A DNA stretch of 64,000 nt from Intestinibacillus sp. Marseille-P6563 (GTDB lineage Bacteria; Bacillota; Clostridia; Oscillospirales; Butyricicoccaceae). The notes under the pieces are model-generated. The model was not told the origin of the DNA. It saw only the letters and a list, made by a program, of their open reading frames with translations, and did not search any database. Below, one piece after another: positions 32,912 to 41,931 of this stretch. Numbering within the stretch: position 1 is the first letter of the stretch; the number at the start of each line of letters is the position of its first letter. The DNA lies in the NCBI RefSeq assembly GCF_900604335.1, contig NZ_UWOD01000001.1, positions 310,001-374,000 of the forward strand, given 5' to 3'. A program made the translations under genes and the position numbers.

Positions 32912-33718
32912 ATGAAACCCATTTTGAAATTCGACCGGGTATCCAAGCAATATCCCAATGGTGTGCAGGCGCTCAAAGAGGTTTCCCTGGAAGTGACCGA
33001 AGGCGAATTTATTTCGGTGATCGGTCCTTCCGGCAGCGGCAAGTCCACCCTTTTGCGGGCGATCAACCGCTTGATTCCTATCAGCGGCGGCACAGTCTGG
33101 CTGGATGATCAAGCCATCTCGCATCAGCACGGCCGAAAGCTTCGCAATCAACGCCGAAAAATCGGCATGATCTTTCAAAACTATAACCTGGTATACAGCC
33201 TGTCTGTCTTGCAGAATGTTCTGCATGGACGGCTGGGGTATATGCACGGGCTGAAGGGTGTATTGGGCCTGTACAGCGAAGAGGATAAGCAGGAAGCCTT
33301 GAATCTACTTCAGGAACTGGGGCTCGAATCCTTCAGCTACCAGCGTGCTTCCGACCTGTCGGGCGGACAAAAGCAGCGTGTCGGCATCGCCCGCGCCATC
33401 ATGCAGAATCCCAAACTGCTTCTGTGCGACGAACCCATTGCTTCGCTTGACCCTTCCAGTGCCAAAACGATCATGGAACTGCTGCATGATTTGACCCAAA
33501 AACGAAATATCTCCTGCATTGTCAATCTGCATCAGCTGGATGTTGCCTTGAAATACTCCACCCGCATCATCGGTCTTTCCAAGGGGGAAATCGTTTTTGA
33601 CGGGGCTCCTGCGCAGCTGACCGATGAAGTCATTGAAAAAATCTATGGGACATCCCGTGAAAACCTGATGATTGGAGGCGCCGAGCATGACCAGACGGAT
33701 ACCGCTGATTGCGCGTGA
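32912..33718 (+). CDS. phnC: Phosphonate ABC transporter ATP-binding protein PhnC
   Basis: The 268-residue ATPase has Walker A GPSGSGKST, the Q-loop IFQNYNLV, signature LSGGQKQR, Walker B LLLCDEPIASLD, and the switch histidine in NLHQLDVAL. The extended stretch after the Q-loop (GRLGYMHGLKGVLGLYSEEDK) is typical of PhnC. AGGAGGAAC precedes the start. The next gene overlaps its end by 32 bases. Confidence 0.94.
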   Translation: MKPILKFDRVSKQYPNGVQALKEVSLEVTEGEFISVIGPSGSGKSTLLRAINRLIPISGGTVWLDDQAISHQHGRKLRNQRRKIGMIFQNYNLVYSLSVLQNVLHGRLGYMHGLKGVLGLYSEEDKQEALNLLQELGLESFSYQRASDLSGGQKQRVGIARAIMQNPKLLLCDEPIASLDPSSAKTIMELLHDLTQKRNISCIVNLHQLDVALKYSTRIIGLSKGEIVFDGAPAQLTDEVIEKIYGTSRENLMIGGAEHDQTDTADCA

Positions 33719-34487
33719 TGTAAAGCGGCTTTATACCGGATTTTTGATTGCAGCGGTCATCCTGTTTGCGGTATGCAGTGTTCTGACCAACTTCAGTCTT
33801 TTAGAACTCATCGCAAACGGGGATGCCTTTTGGGAATTTATCACCGAGGATTTTCTCCCTCCCGCCTTGCCGAAATCCAGCCGAATCCCCGGGATTTTGT
33901 CCAGCGTTTTGGTCACGTTGGCTTTGGCCATGTCCGCAACCACCGTTGCCGCTATTTTAGCATTCTTTGTCTCGTTATTCGGCAGTGAAAAGGTCTCTCC
34001 TTTTCCCAAGGCAGCCAAATTTGTTCGCGGATTTGCTACCTTTCTGCGCAACATTCCTGCACTCGTCTGGGCTTTCATCCTCTTTTCTTCCCTGGGTATC
34101 GGCACAGGCGTTGGCTTTGTCGCGTTATGTATCACCAGCTTTGCCTTCATGGTACGCGCTTTTGTGGAGGTCATGGAGGATGTATCCCAGGACTGCGTGG
34201 AAAGCCTGCAAGCAGTTGGCGCAACCTTTCCGCAGCGTGTTTCCCAGGCCATTCTTCCCTCCTGCTTAAGCGGGTTTCTGTCCTGGTTCCTCTATTGCGT
34301 GGAAATCAATATCCGCGCTTCCACGATCGTCGGCATGGTAGGCGGCGGCGGTGTTGGACTGACTCTGTTTTCTTACATCAAAGGCTTTCAATACGACATT
34401 GCGCTGAGCATTATTCTGTTGATTGCCGTGATGGTGATTGCTGTCGATCAGATTACCGGTAAACTTCGGAAGGAGTTATTAAAATGA
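33687..34487 (+). CDS. phnE: Phosphonate ABC transporter permease PhnE (first copy)
   Basis: The 266-residue membrane protein has about six hydrophobic segments and the permease coupling region (EVMEDVSQDCVESLQAVGATFPQRVSQAILP). NIRASTIVGMVGGGGVG is typical of PhnE. The chosen ATG 33687 lies behind GGAGGCG; a longer start at 33672 is less likely. It overlaps phnC, and the second permease starts on its stop codon. Confidence 0.9.
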   Translation: MTRRIPLIARDVKRLYTGFLIAAVILFAVCSVLTNFSLLELIANGDAFWEFITEDFLPPALPKSSRIPGILSSVLVTLALAMSATTVAAILAFFVSLFGSEKVSPFPKAAKFVRGFATFLRNIPALVWAFILFSSLGIGTGVGFVALCITSFAFMVRAFVEVMEDVSQDCVESLQAVGATFPQRVSQAILPSCLSGFLSWFLYCVEINIRASTIVGMVGGGGVGLTLFSYIKGFQYDIALSIILLIAVMVIAVDQITGKLRKELLK

Positions 34488-35323
34488 ATTCCAATGAAAT
34501 TACTTTGAATGCCGAACGAAATCCCGTGCAAATGAAAAAACGGGCCCGCATCCCGGTCAAATGCAAACAGCGGAATCCGTTTATTCCCGCTTTTTTGGTG
34601 ACGGTTGCAGCCCTATCGATTTTGAGCCTGCTCTATCTGAATATTGACTGGTGGAAAATGGCCTCCCGCCTTCCCGATGTGGGCATGGTGTTCTGGGATT
34701 TGGCACATCTCGATTTCACCGAAATCAGTTTGGTCGGCTCTTCCCTGATCGAAACGATTTCCATTGCCGTGCTCTCCCTGCTGTACAGCCTGATTTTGGG
34801 CATCCTGTTTGGGATGCTGGCCGCACGGAATGTCTTCCGCATTCTGGCGCTGTCGGCCATCATGCAATCCTTTTTCACCTTTTTACGAGCTGTGCCCACC
34901 CCGGTATGGGTGCTGCTCATGCTGGTATGTCTGGGCATGGGACCGGAAGCCGGTGTTGCCGGACTTTGTGTCCACACCACCGCGTTTTTCACAAAATCGT
35001 TTGCTCAGAGCTTTGAAAGTATCCCTGAGGAAACCATCGAAGCTTTGGAAGCAACCGGCACCAGCCGTCTGAGCATCTTTACCAATGCGATTTTGCCCGC
35101 AGCCCTGTCGCAAATCGTGGCATGGGTTGGCATGCGTCTGGAAACCAACTTTTCGGAATGTGCCATCCTTGGTATGGTCGGTGCCGGCGGCATTGGCTAT
35201 GTAATCTCCACCAGTTTGCAAGGCTACGATTACGGTACGGCCGGCGTGGCAATCTTGCTTGTGTTCCTGGTTGCCTACGGCATTGAAAGAATCTTTGTCC
35301 AAATCAAGAAAAAGTTCTCCTAA
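34484..35323 (+). CDS. phnE: Phosphonate ABC transporter permease PhnE (second copy)
   Basis: The 279-residue permease starts within the stop of the first copy (ATGA). A positively charged N-terminus (MKKRARIPVKCKQRNPF) precedes the first membrane segment. The coupling loop is SIPEETIEALEATGTSRLSIFTNAILP and the C-terminal part has ECAILGMVGAGGIG. The two permeases probably form a heterodimer, as in other phnCDE1E2 systems. Confidence 0.9.
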   Translation: MNSNEITLNAERNPVQMKKRARIPVKCKQRNPFIPAFLVTVAALSILSLLYLNIDWWKMASRLPDVGMVFWDLAHLDFTEISLVGSSLIETISIAVLSLLYSLILGILFGMLAARNVFRILALSAIMQSFFTFLRAVPTPVWVLLMLVCLGMGPEAGVAGLCVHTTAFFTKSFAQSFESIPEETIEALEATGTSRLSIFTNAILPAALSQIVAWVGMRLETNFSECAILGMVGAGGIGYVISTSLQGYDYGTAGVAILLVFLVAYGIERIFVQIKKKFS

Positions 35324-35325
35324 AT

Positions 35326-35371
35326 AACAGGCGGCAACGGTTTGAAACCGTTGCCGCCTGTTCCTTTTATT
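35326..35371. terminator. Bidirectional terminator between phnE and glgP
   Basis: AACAGGCGGCAACGGTT and AACCGTTGCCGCCTGTT form a perfect 17-bp stem with a TGA loop, followed on the plus strand by CCTTTTATT. It lies between two convergent genes and can serve both. Confidence 0.8.
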
Positions 35372-35398
35372 ATGGCATTTTTCTCTGTCGCGAAATGC

Positions 35399-37837
35399 TC
35401 AATACGCAAAATTGGTGTGCACCCGCCAGATATTCTGCGCATATTCAGCCACTGCGCGATCGGCTGCAAACCGGCCGGAATTGGCAATGTTAATCAGGGA
35501 CATATAGTTCCAATTCTCCGGCCTCTGGTACATCTGTGCCACACGTTCTTGCGCCAGACAATAGGACTCAAAATCCTTGCAGATCATAAAGCGGTCGGTA
35601 CGACCCGGGCCGCCATCGATCAGGCCTGCTACCACATCATTGTAATCCACGTGATCACCAAAACCACGACGAATGTGATCGAGCACATCTTTGAGCACCG
35701 GATTGGCATTGTAGTAATCGCGCGCACAGTAAGCTCCCGATGCTGCCAAAGCCTCTGCCTCGGGCGTTTCCATACCGAAAATAAAGATATTTTCCGGACC
35801 AACCGCCTGACAGATTTCAATATTCGCGCCATCCATGGTACCGATGGTCAATGCGCCATTCATCATGAATTTCATGTTGCCGGTACCGGATGCTTCCTTG
35901 CCCGCCAGCGAGATTTGCTCGGACAGTTCTGCCGCTGGCATGATGAGCTCAGCAAGCGATACCCGGTAATCCTCGATGAAAACGACCTTCAGCTTATCGC
36001 CTACATCCGGATCATGGTTGACCATGTTGGCAATCGAATGGATGAGCTGAATGGTCTTTTTGGCAGCGGCATAGCCAGGCGCTGCCTTGGAACCAAAAAT
36101 AATCGTACGGGGCACAAGCGGCGCGGAGGGATTCTTTTTGATTTGGTGGTACATGGCCATCACGTGCAGGATATTGAGCATCTGCCGTTTGTATTCATGC
36201 AGACGCTTGACCTGCACATCGAAAATCGAATCCAGATTGACTTCAATCTTGTTGTGCTCGGCGATATACGCCGCCAAACGCTGTTTGTTATGGTCTTTGA
36301 TCTGCTTCAGCTGCCGCAGCAGTTTGGGGTCCGAACCAAAGTTGGAAAGCACCTGCAATTCCGAAGGATGGGTGATAAATCCATTACCGATTTTGGAACG
36401 AATCAGTTCGGTCAGCTCTGGATTGGCTTCACACAGCCAGCGACGCAGCGCAATGCCGTTGGTCACATTGCAGAACTTGGTCGAATACACCCGGAAAAGA
36501 TCGGAAAAAACTTTTTCCCGCAAAATACCCGAGTGCAATTCGGACACGCCATTGACCGAGAACGAGCCCACCACAGCCAGATTGGCCATGCGCACCTGTC
36601 CATCAGCTACAATTGCCAGCTTGGAAATCCGGTCAAAATCGCCCGGATAATAATTCCACAATTCCTTGCAATACCGCTCATTGATTTCGTTGATAATCAT
36701 CATCACGCGCGGCATATGTGCCTGGACGAGGTCGGTGGGCCAGCATTCCAGCGCCTCCGGCATCACCGTATGGTTGGTATAGGCAACCGACTGGGATACG
36801 TTATTCCACGCCATTTCCCAACTCATACCTTCTTCGTCCATCAGGATACGCATGAGCTCCGGAATGACCAGCGCCGGATGGGTATCGTTGATATGCAGCA
36901 CATTCTTTTCTGCAAAGTTCTGCAATGTACCATACCGTGCCTTATGTTTGGCGCAAATATCCTGAATGGTCGCCGAAACCAGGAAATACTGCTGCTTGAG
37001 CCGCAGCGACTGCCCTGCCAAATGATTATCTTCCGGATATAGAACCTTGGAAATCGATTCTGCCATCGCCACTTTTTCCACTGCTTTGAGATAATCGCCG
37101 CGGGAAAAGGCCTCCATATCCAGCGCAATCGGGCTTTTGGCCTGCCACAACCGCAGCCGGGCGATATTTTCGGTGTTGTAACCCGAAATCGGCATATCAT
37201 AGGGCACCGCAATGACCGGTGTATAATCGGTGTGTTCGACCACCAGGCGGCCATCTTCCCAGCGAGTTTTGACCGCGCCGCCGATCCGCACCTCGCGGGC
37301 ATCGTCCATCGCAGGAATCTGCCAGGCTGCACCGGTTTCCAGCCAAGTATCCGGCTGTTCGATTTGTGCACCGTTTTCAATCTTCTGACGGAAAATACCG
37401 TTTTCATATCGGATGGAATAGCCGTTGCCTGCCATCCCCAAGGTCGCCATGCTATCCATATAACAAGCAGCCAAACGGCCTAATCCGCCATTCCCCAGTC
37501 CCGGATCGTCTTCCACTTCAAAAATATCTGCGACTTCATAACCCAGGTCTGCCAGTGCACCTTCCAAGGCTTCCTGCATCCCTAAATTGAATGCATTGTT
37601 GCGCAAAGAACGTCCAATCAGAAATTCCATGCACAAATAGTGTACTTGCCGTTCTTCATTTTCTTTGATTTTGGCCTGTGCTTCCATCATTCGTTCCACC
37701 AATTCATCCCGAATGACCATCGCACAAGCCAAATAGATCTGCTTGGCATTCGCTTCGGTCACTTCTCGGCTGAAATGACGGCGCAATTTGCCAACGATCT
37801 CCTGCTTGATTCCATTCTTGCTGTAGGTTTTTGCCAT
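35399..37837 (-). CDS. glgP: Glycogen/maltodextrin phosphorylase
   Basis: GlgP releases glucose-1-phosphate from glycogen using pyridoxal phosphate. The 812-residue protein has LAACYMDSMATLGMAGNGYSIRYENG, NDTHPALVIPELMR, and the PLP-lysine region EASGTGNMKFMMNGALTIGTMDGANIE. The start at 37837 has GGAG 6 bases upstream; the longer frame to 37903 is not used. It is the last gene of glgB-C-D-A-P, so synthesis and breakdown enzymes share a transcript. Confidence 0.95.
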   Translation of the reverse strand: MAKTYSKNGIKQEIVGKLRRHFSREVTEANAKQIYLACAMVIRDELVERMMEAQAKIKENEERQVHYLCMEFLIGRSLRNNAFNLGMQEALEGALADLGYEVADIFEVEDDPGLGNGGLGRLAACYMDSMATLGMAGNGYSIRYENGIFRQKIENGAQIEQPDTWLETGAAWQIPAMDDAREVRIGGAVKTRWEDGRLVVEHTDYTPVIAVPYDMPISGYNTENIARLRLWQAKSPIALDMEAFSRGDYLKAVEKVAMAESISKVLYPEDNHLAGQSLRLKQQYFLVSATIQDICAKHKARYGTLQNFAEKNVLHINDTHPALVIPELMRILMDEEGMSWEMAWNNVSQSVAYTNHTVMPEALECWPTDLVQAHMPRVMMIINEINERYCKELWNYYPGDFDRISKLAIVADGQVRMANLAVVGSFSVNGVSELHSGILREKVFSDLFRVYSTKFCNVTNGIALRRWLCEANPELTELIRSKIGNGFITHPSELQVLSNFGSDPKLLRQLKQIKDHNKQRLAAYIAEHNKIEVNLDSIFDVQVKRLHEYKRQMLNILHVMAMYHQIKKNPSAPLVPRTIIFGSKAAPGYAAAKKTIQLIHSIANMVNHDPDVGDKLKVVFIEDYRVSLAELIMPAAELSEQISLAGKEASGTGNMKFMMNGALTIGTMDGANIEICQAVGPENIFIFGMETPEAEALAASGAYCARDYYNANPVLKDVLDHIRRGFGDHVDYNDVVAGLIDGGPGRTDRFMICKDFESYCLAQERVAQMYQRPENWNYMSLINIANSGRFAADRAVAEYAQNIWRVHTNFAY

Positions 37838-37950
37838 GATATCTCCGTACTTATACCCGGATATATTCCGGGCCTCCTCCTTCCAGATGCAAACGCGCGG
37901 CAAAATTCACCGCGCGTTCACGATAAACTCTTCTTTCTGCGTGTGGGCAA

Positions 37951-39378
37951 TCAAAGAGATTGATAAATTTCCAAATATTTTTTCGCCGATGTCTTCCAGC
38001 TGAAGTCTGATTCCATGCCGCCAACAACCAGCTTCTTCCATGCCTCCTTGTTGTATTTAAAGACACCACAAGCTTCTCGAATGACATGCAGCATATCATG
38101 GGCGTTGTAGCTATGGAAGGTAAAGCCATTGCCGGTGCCCAGATAATCCACAAAAGCGGTGACTGTGTCTTTGAGACCGCCGGTCTCGCGCACGATCGGA
38201 ATGGTACCATACCGCAATGCGATCATTTGCGCCAAACCGCAGGGCTCCGACTTGGACGGCATCAGGAACATATCGCTGCCGGCGTAGATTTTGCTGGCCA
38301 GTTCAGCCGAGAACATAATCGATGCCGAAATCTTGCCGGGATACCGACGCTTGGCTTCCATAAACATCTGTTCATAGCGCCACTCGCCTTTGCCCAGTAC
38401 GATCAAACGAACATCCTCTTCCAGTATCTCGTCCAAAACGGCTTCAATCAGATCAAAGCCCTTATGCCCAGCAAAGCGCGAAACCATGCCAATCACCGGT
38501 GTTTCATCGGTGCCTTCCAGCCCGCACATGGCTAGCAGTTCGGCCTTATTGACTGCCTTATTTTTCAAGGTGCGTGTCGTGTAATTTTTAAACAAATACG
38601 GATCGTGCGCCGGATCAAAGGTTTCCTGGTCGATACCATTGATGATGCCATGCAACTTATAGCTGCAGTCGCGCAGAATGGGGTCCAGACCGTGTCCATA
38701 ATACGGCGTTTGAATCTCTTCGGCATACGACGGCGAAACGGTTGTCACCGCATTAGATGCCACAATGGCCGCCTTCATCAGGTTGACATCGCCATCCATG
38801 GCCATGAAGCCCGAACGGTAATGCGCATCGTCAATTCCCAATACGTACTCCAGAATTTCCCGGCCATATCGTCCCTGATAGGCAATATTATGGATGGTAA
38901 AGACCGTTTTCATGCCCTGATAGTATTCCCGACCTGCAAACATCAGGTTGTAGTACACCGGTACCAATGCGGTCTGCCAGTCGTTGCAGTTGATCACATC
39001 CGGCTTAAAGTCCAAATCGGGCAGAATTTCCAGAACAGCCTTTGAGAAGAACGCAAACCGTTCGGCGTCGTCATATTCTCCATATACCTGCCCGCGTGCA
39101 AAATAATACTCATTATCGATAAAGTAATAGGTTACTTCGTCATCGGTATACTCGAATACGCCGCAATATTGGTTGCGCCAGCCAAGCTGCACATAGGCGT
39201 TTTTTAAATAGGTCATTTTTTCGCGCCATGTTGCAGGAATGGCACTATACAGTGGACAAAAAACAGCGACTTCATGTCCTTCTGCGGCCAGTGCCTTTGG
39301 CAGAGAGCCGGCAACATCGCCTAAGCCGCCAGTTTTGATAAACGGAGCCACCTCGCTGGCAACATACATGATTTTCAT
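37951..39378 (-). CDS. glgA: Glycogen synthase (ADP-glucose)
   Basis: GlgA extends alpha-1,4-glucan from ADP-glucose. The 475-residue GT5 enzyme begins KIMYVASEVAPFIKTGGLGDVAGSLPKAL, with the ADP-glucose-binding KTGGL. It has VFTIHNIAYQG, the EX7E-type region MPSKSEPCGLAQMIALRYGTIPIVRETGGLKDTV, and DNYNAHD-like HSYNAHDM near the end. GGAGG lies 7 bases before ATG 39378. Confidence 0.95.
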   Translation of the reverse strand: MKIMYVASEVAPFIKTGGLGDVAGSLPKALAAEGHEVAVFCPLYSAIPATWREKMTYLKNAYVQLGWRNQYCGVFEYTDDEVTYYFIDNEYYFARGQVYGEYDDAERFAFFSKAVLEILPDLDFKPDVINCNDWQTALVPVYYNLMFAGREYYQGMKTVFTIHNIAYQGRYGREILEYVLGIDDAHYRSGFMAMDGDVNLMKAAIVASNAVTTVSPSYAEEIQTPYYGHGLDPILRDCSYKLHGIINGIDQETFDPAHDPYLFKNYTTRTLKNKAVNKAELLAMCGLEGTDETPVIGMVSRFAGHKGFDLIEAVLDEILEEDVRLIVLGKGEWRYEQMFMEAKRRYPGKISASIMFSAELASKIYAGSDMFLMPSKSEPCGLAQMIALRYGTIPIVRETGGLKDTVTAFVDYLGTGNGFTFHSYNAHDMLHVIREACGVFKYNKEAWKKLVVGGMESDFSWKTSAKKYLEIYQSL

Positions 39379-39501
39379 AAGGGTACCTCCAAACTGGAAA
39401 GCGGGATGTCCAGCAAGGGACATCCCGCCGAAAAAATATTCTGATTTTGCAGCGGGACGATTCAGTTATATCCTCGGCGGCGCTACAACGCCAGATCCAA
39501 A

Positions 39502-40629
39502 TTATACAACCGAACTCTTCGCAATGACCACCGGATAATTTTCATGGCCCATCATTGTGCGGCCTTCCCGGATGGTAACCCCGCGATCGGTGATGATGTG
39601 TGCCAGGGATGCACCGGTCAGGATGCGACCATTTTCCATAATGATCGAATCCCGGATTTCGGCATCCTTTTCCACCAGAACATCGCGGAACAAGATGGAA
39701 TTGACGACCTTACCTTCAATGTGACAGCCATCTGCAATCAAGCTGTCTTCCACCATGGCCTTATCTCCATAATATGCCGGCGACTCATCGTAAATGCGGG
39801 TATAGATCGGACGGGTGCGCATAAATACCTCGTCGCGGGTTTCCTTATCGAGCAGGTCCATGTTGGACTGGAAATAATCCTTTGCGTCTTCGATCTTGAC
39901 GGCATATTCACCGAACAGATAACCACCGATCTTGCTGTCCGTGAGGGCACGGGTCAGCAGTTCACGTTCAAAGTGAATGCAGTTATGGGTGACACAATCG
40001 GCAATCAGATGGATCAGGTACTGGCGGCTCATCACATAAATGCCCAGCGCCTGATGTTTGCAGCGACTGTCATTACTATCGCCCACGCGGATGTCCACGA
40101 TCTCACGGCGGCGGTTCATTTCACAATAGGTGGTGAACGGGCTTTCCTTGGACTTCTTGGTCACGACCATCGTGATGTCATTGCCGGAATTTTTATGCTG
40201 CTCCACAACGTCGTCGATCGGGATATTGGCAACAATATCGCCATCCGACAAAACCACATAATCGGCACGATTCTTTTGCAGGAAATCGATAGCACCTGCC
40301 AAAGCATCGATCTTGCCGCGGTATTCCCCAATGACCAGCGGCGATGCCTTCTTGGAGTAGCTGTACGGCGGCAGCATGGTCACGCCGCCATTTTTACGGG
40401 AAAGATCCCAGTCCTTTGCGTTGCCAATGTGATCGATGAGCGACTGATACTTGTCTTTCATCAGCATACCAACCCGGTAGATGCCCGAATTGACCATGTT
40501 GGACAGCATAAAGTCCACGATACGATACCGGCCGCCAAACGGAACCGCTGCTACGGTACGATGCTCGGTGATCTCACGCAAGTCATTATCGGTATCAAAG
40601 GCAATGATGATGCCTAATACATTTTTCAT
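39502..40629 (-). CDS. glgD: Glucose-1-phosphate adenylyltransferase subunit GlgD
   Basis: GlgD is the non-catalytic or modulatory partner of GlgC in Firmicutes. The 375-residue protein has the nucleotidyltransferase fold (VPFGGRYRIVDFMLSNMVNSGI, RADYVVLSDGDIVANIPI) and a left-handed beta-helix C-terminus. The start of the fold reads IIIAFDTDNDLREITEHRTVAAVPFGG, without the G-G-Q-G-S-R loop of GlgC, as expected for this subunit. It follows glgC by 21 bases. Confidence 0.93.
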   Translation of the reverse strand: MKNVLGIIIAFDTDNDLREITEHRTVAAVPFGGRYRIVDFMLSNMVNSGIYRVGMLMKDKYQSLIDHIGNAKDWDLSRKNGGVTMLPPYSYSKKASPLVIGEYRGKIDALAGAIDFLQKNRADYVVLSDGDIVANIPIDDVVEQHKNSGNDITMVVTKKSKESPFTTYCEMNRRREIVDIRVGDSNDSRCKHQALGIYVMSRQYLIHLIADCVTHNCIHFERELLTRALTDSKIGGYLFGEYAVKIEDAKDYFQSNMDLLDKETRDEVFMRTRPIYTRIYDESPAYYGDKAMVEDSLIADGCHIEGKVVNSILFRDVLVEKDAEIRDSIIMENGRILTGASLAHIITDRGVTIREGRTMMGHENYPVVIAKSSVV

Positions 40630-40650
40630 GTTCTCGCTTCCCCTCTTCTT

Positions 40651-41862
40651 TTAAATCATATCCGGGAGGTCTTCGCCGGCCATTTCCTTTGCGCCCAGCT
40701 TTGCGCCGCGGCCAACACGCACCTCTGCTGCGACCACAGCAACCCCCCAATTTTCGATTTCACCATCCGAGGGGCTTGCACCTACCTGCGCATTTTCACA
40801 GATACGTGCATTTTCTGCAACGATCGAATACCGTACCACAGCTCCCGGTTCGACGACGGCACCCGGCATCAAGATCGAATACTCGACCGTTGCGCCCTTG
40901 CAAATCGTTACGTCGGAGAACAGGACCGAACCGGATACATTGCCCATGATTTCACAACCTTCGGATACCAGCGAATGGGTCACCTTGGCATCCTTGCTGG
41001 TGTAATGCGGGGGTGCACCGTTGTTGCGGCCATAGATCTTCCAGCTGTCGTCGGTCAGATTCAGGCCAGACTTGGGGCTGAGCAGATCCATATTGGCTTC
41101 CCACAGGGATTCGATCGTGCCAACGTCTTTCCAGTAACCCTCAAAGCGGAAGGATACCAGTTTTTCGCCAGCATTCAGCATGGCCGGGATAATATCCTTA
41201 CCGAAGTCATTGGAGGACTTGGCATTGTTTTCATCATCGATGAGATACTTGCGAAGTTTCTTCCAGGTGAAGATGTAGATACCCATGGATGCCAAAGTGG
41301 ACTTGGGCTGCTTGGGCTTTTCTTCGAACTCATAGATGGTGCCATCTTCGTTGCAGTTCATGATACCGAAGCGGGAAGCTTCATCCAGCGGTACATCAAT
41401 GACTGCAATCGTTGCATCGGCGCCGGTCTTCTTATGCTGCTGGAGCATTTTGTTGTAGTTCATCTTGTAGATGTGGTCACCCGACAAGATAAGCACATAT
41501 TCCGGATCATACTCGTCCACAAAGCCGATGTTCTGATAGATTGCATTGGCTGTGCCCTTATACCATTCCGAAGTTTTGCCCTTCTGGTAGGGCGGCAGGA
41601 TGAACACGCCGCCATTGAGCCGGTCGAGGTCCCAGGTCTGCCCTGCGCCAACATAGGCGTTCAGAGCGTGGGGTTCATACTGGGTCAATACACCCACCGT
41701 ATCGATGCCCGAATTGATGCAGTTGGACAACGGGAAGTCGATGATCTTATATTTTCCGCCAAAGGGGACGGCAGGCTTAGCGACCTTTGTCGTCAGAACA
41801 TAGAGTCTGCTTCCTTGCCCGCCTGCTAAAAGCATTGCAACGCATTCTTTTTTCCGATACAT
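40651..41862 (-). CDS. glgC: Glucose-1-phosphate adenylyltransferase (ADP-glucose pyrophosphorylase)
   Basis: GlgC makes ADP-glucose, the committed step of glycogen synthesis. The 403-residue protein carries [34 protein letters not shown], the catalytic aspartate in [13 protein letters not shown], the glucose-1-phosphate site [18 protein letters not shown], and a beta-helix end. It lies between glgB and glgD. Confidence 0.95.
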   Translation of the reverse strand: MYRKKECVAMLLAGGQGSRLYVLTTKVAKPAVPFGGKYKIIDFPLSNCINSGIDTVGVLTQYEPHALNAYVGAGQTWDLDRLNGGVFILPPYQKGKTSEWYKGTANAIYQNIGFVDEYDPEYVLILSGDHIYKMNYNKMLQQHKKTGADATIAVIDVPLDEASRFGIMNCNEDGTIYEFEEKPKQPKSTLASMGIYIFTWKKLRKYLIDDENNAKSSNDFGKDIIPAMLNAGEKLVSFRFEGYWKDVGTIESLWEANMDLLSPKSGLNLTDDSWKIYGRNNGAPPHYTSKDAKVTHSLVSEGCEIMGNVSGSVLFSDVTICKGATVEYSILMPGAVVEPGAVVRYSIVAENARICENAQVGASPSDGEIENWGVAVVAAEVRVGRGAKLGAKEMAGEDLPDMI

Positions 41863-41931
41863 GATATTCTCCGTTTCTTACCCAATATTGATATTTCTTA
41901 TATTGCAGTAAACACCATTTCTGGCATATAC

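Noticed and set aside
35342-37042. 566-residue open frame opposite glgP
   Set aside because: Antisense shadow without start signals.
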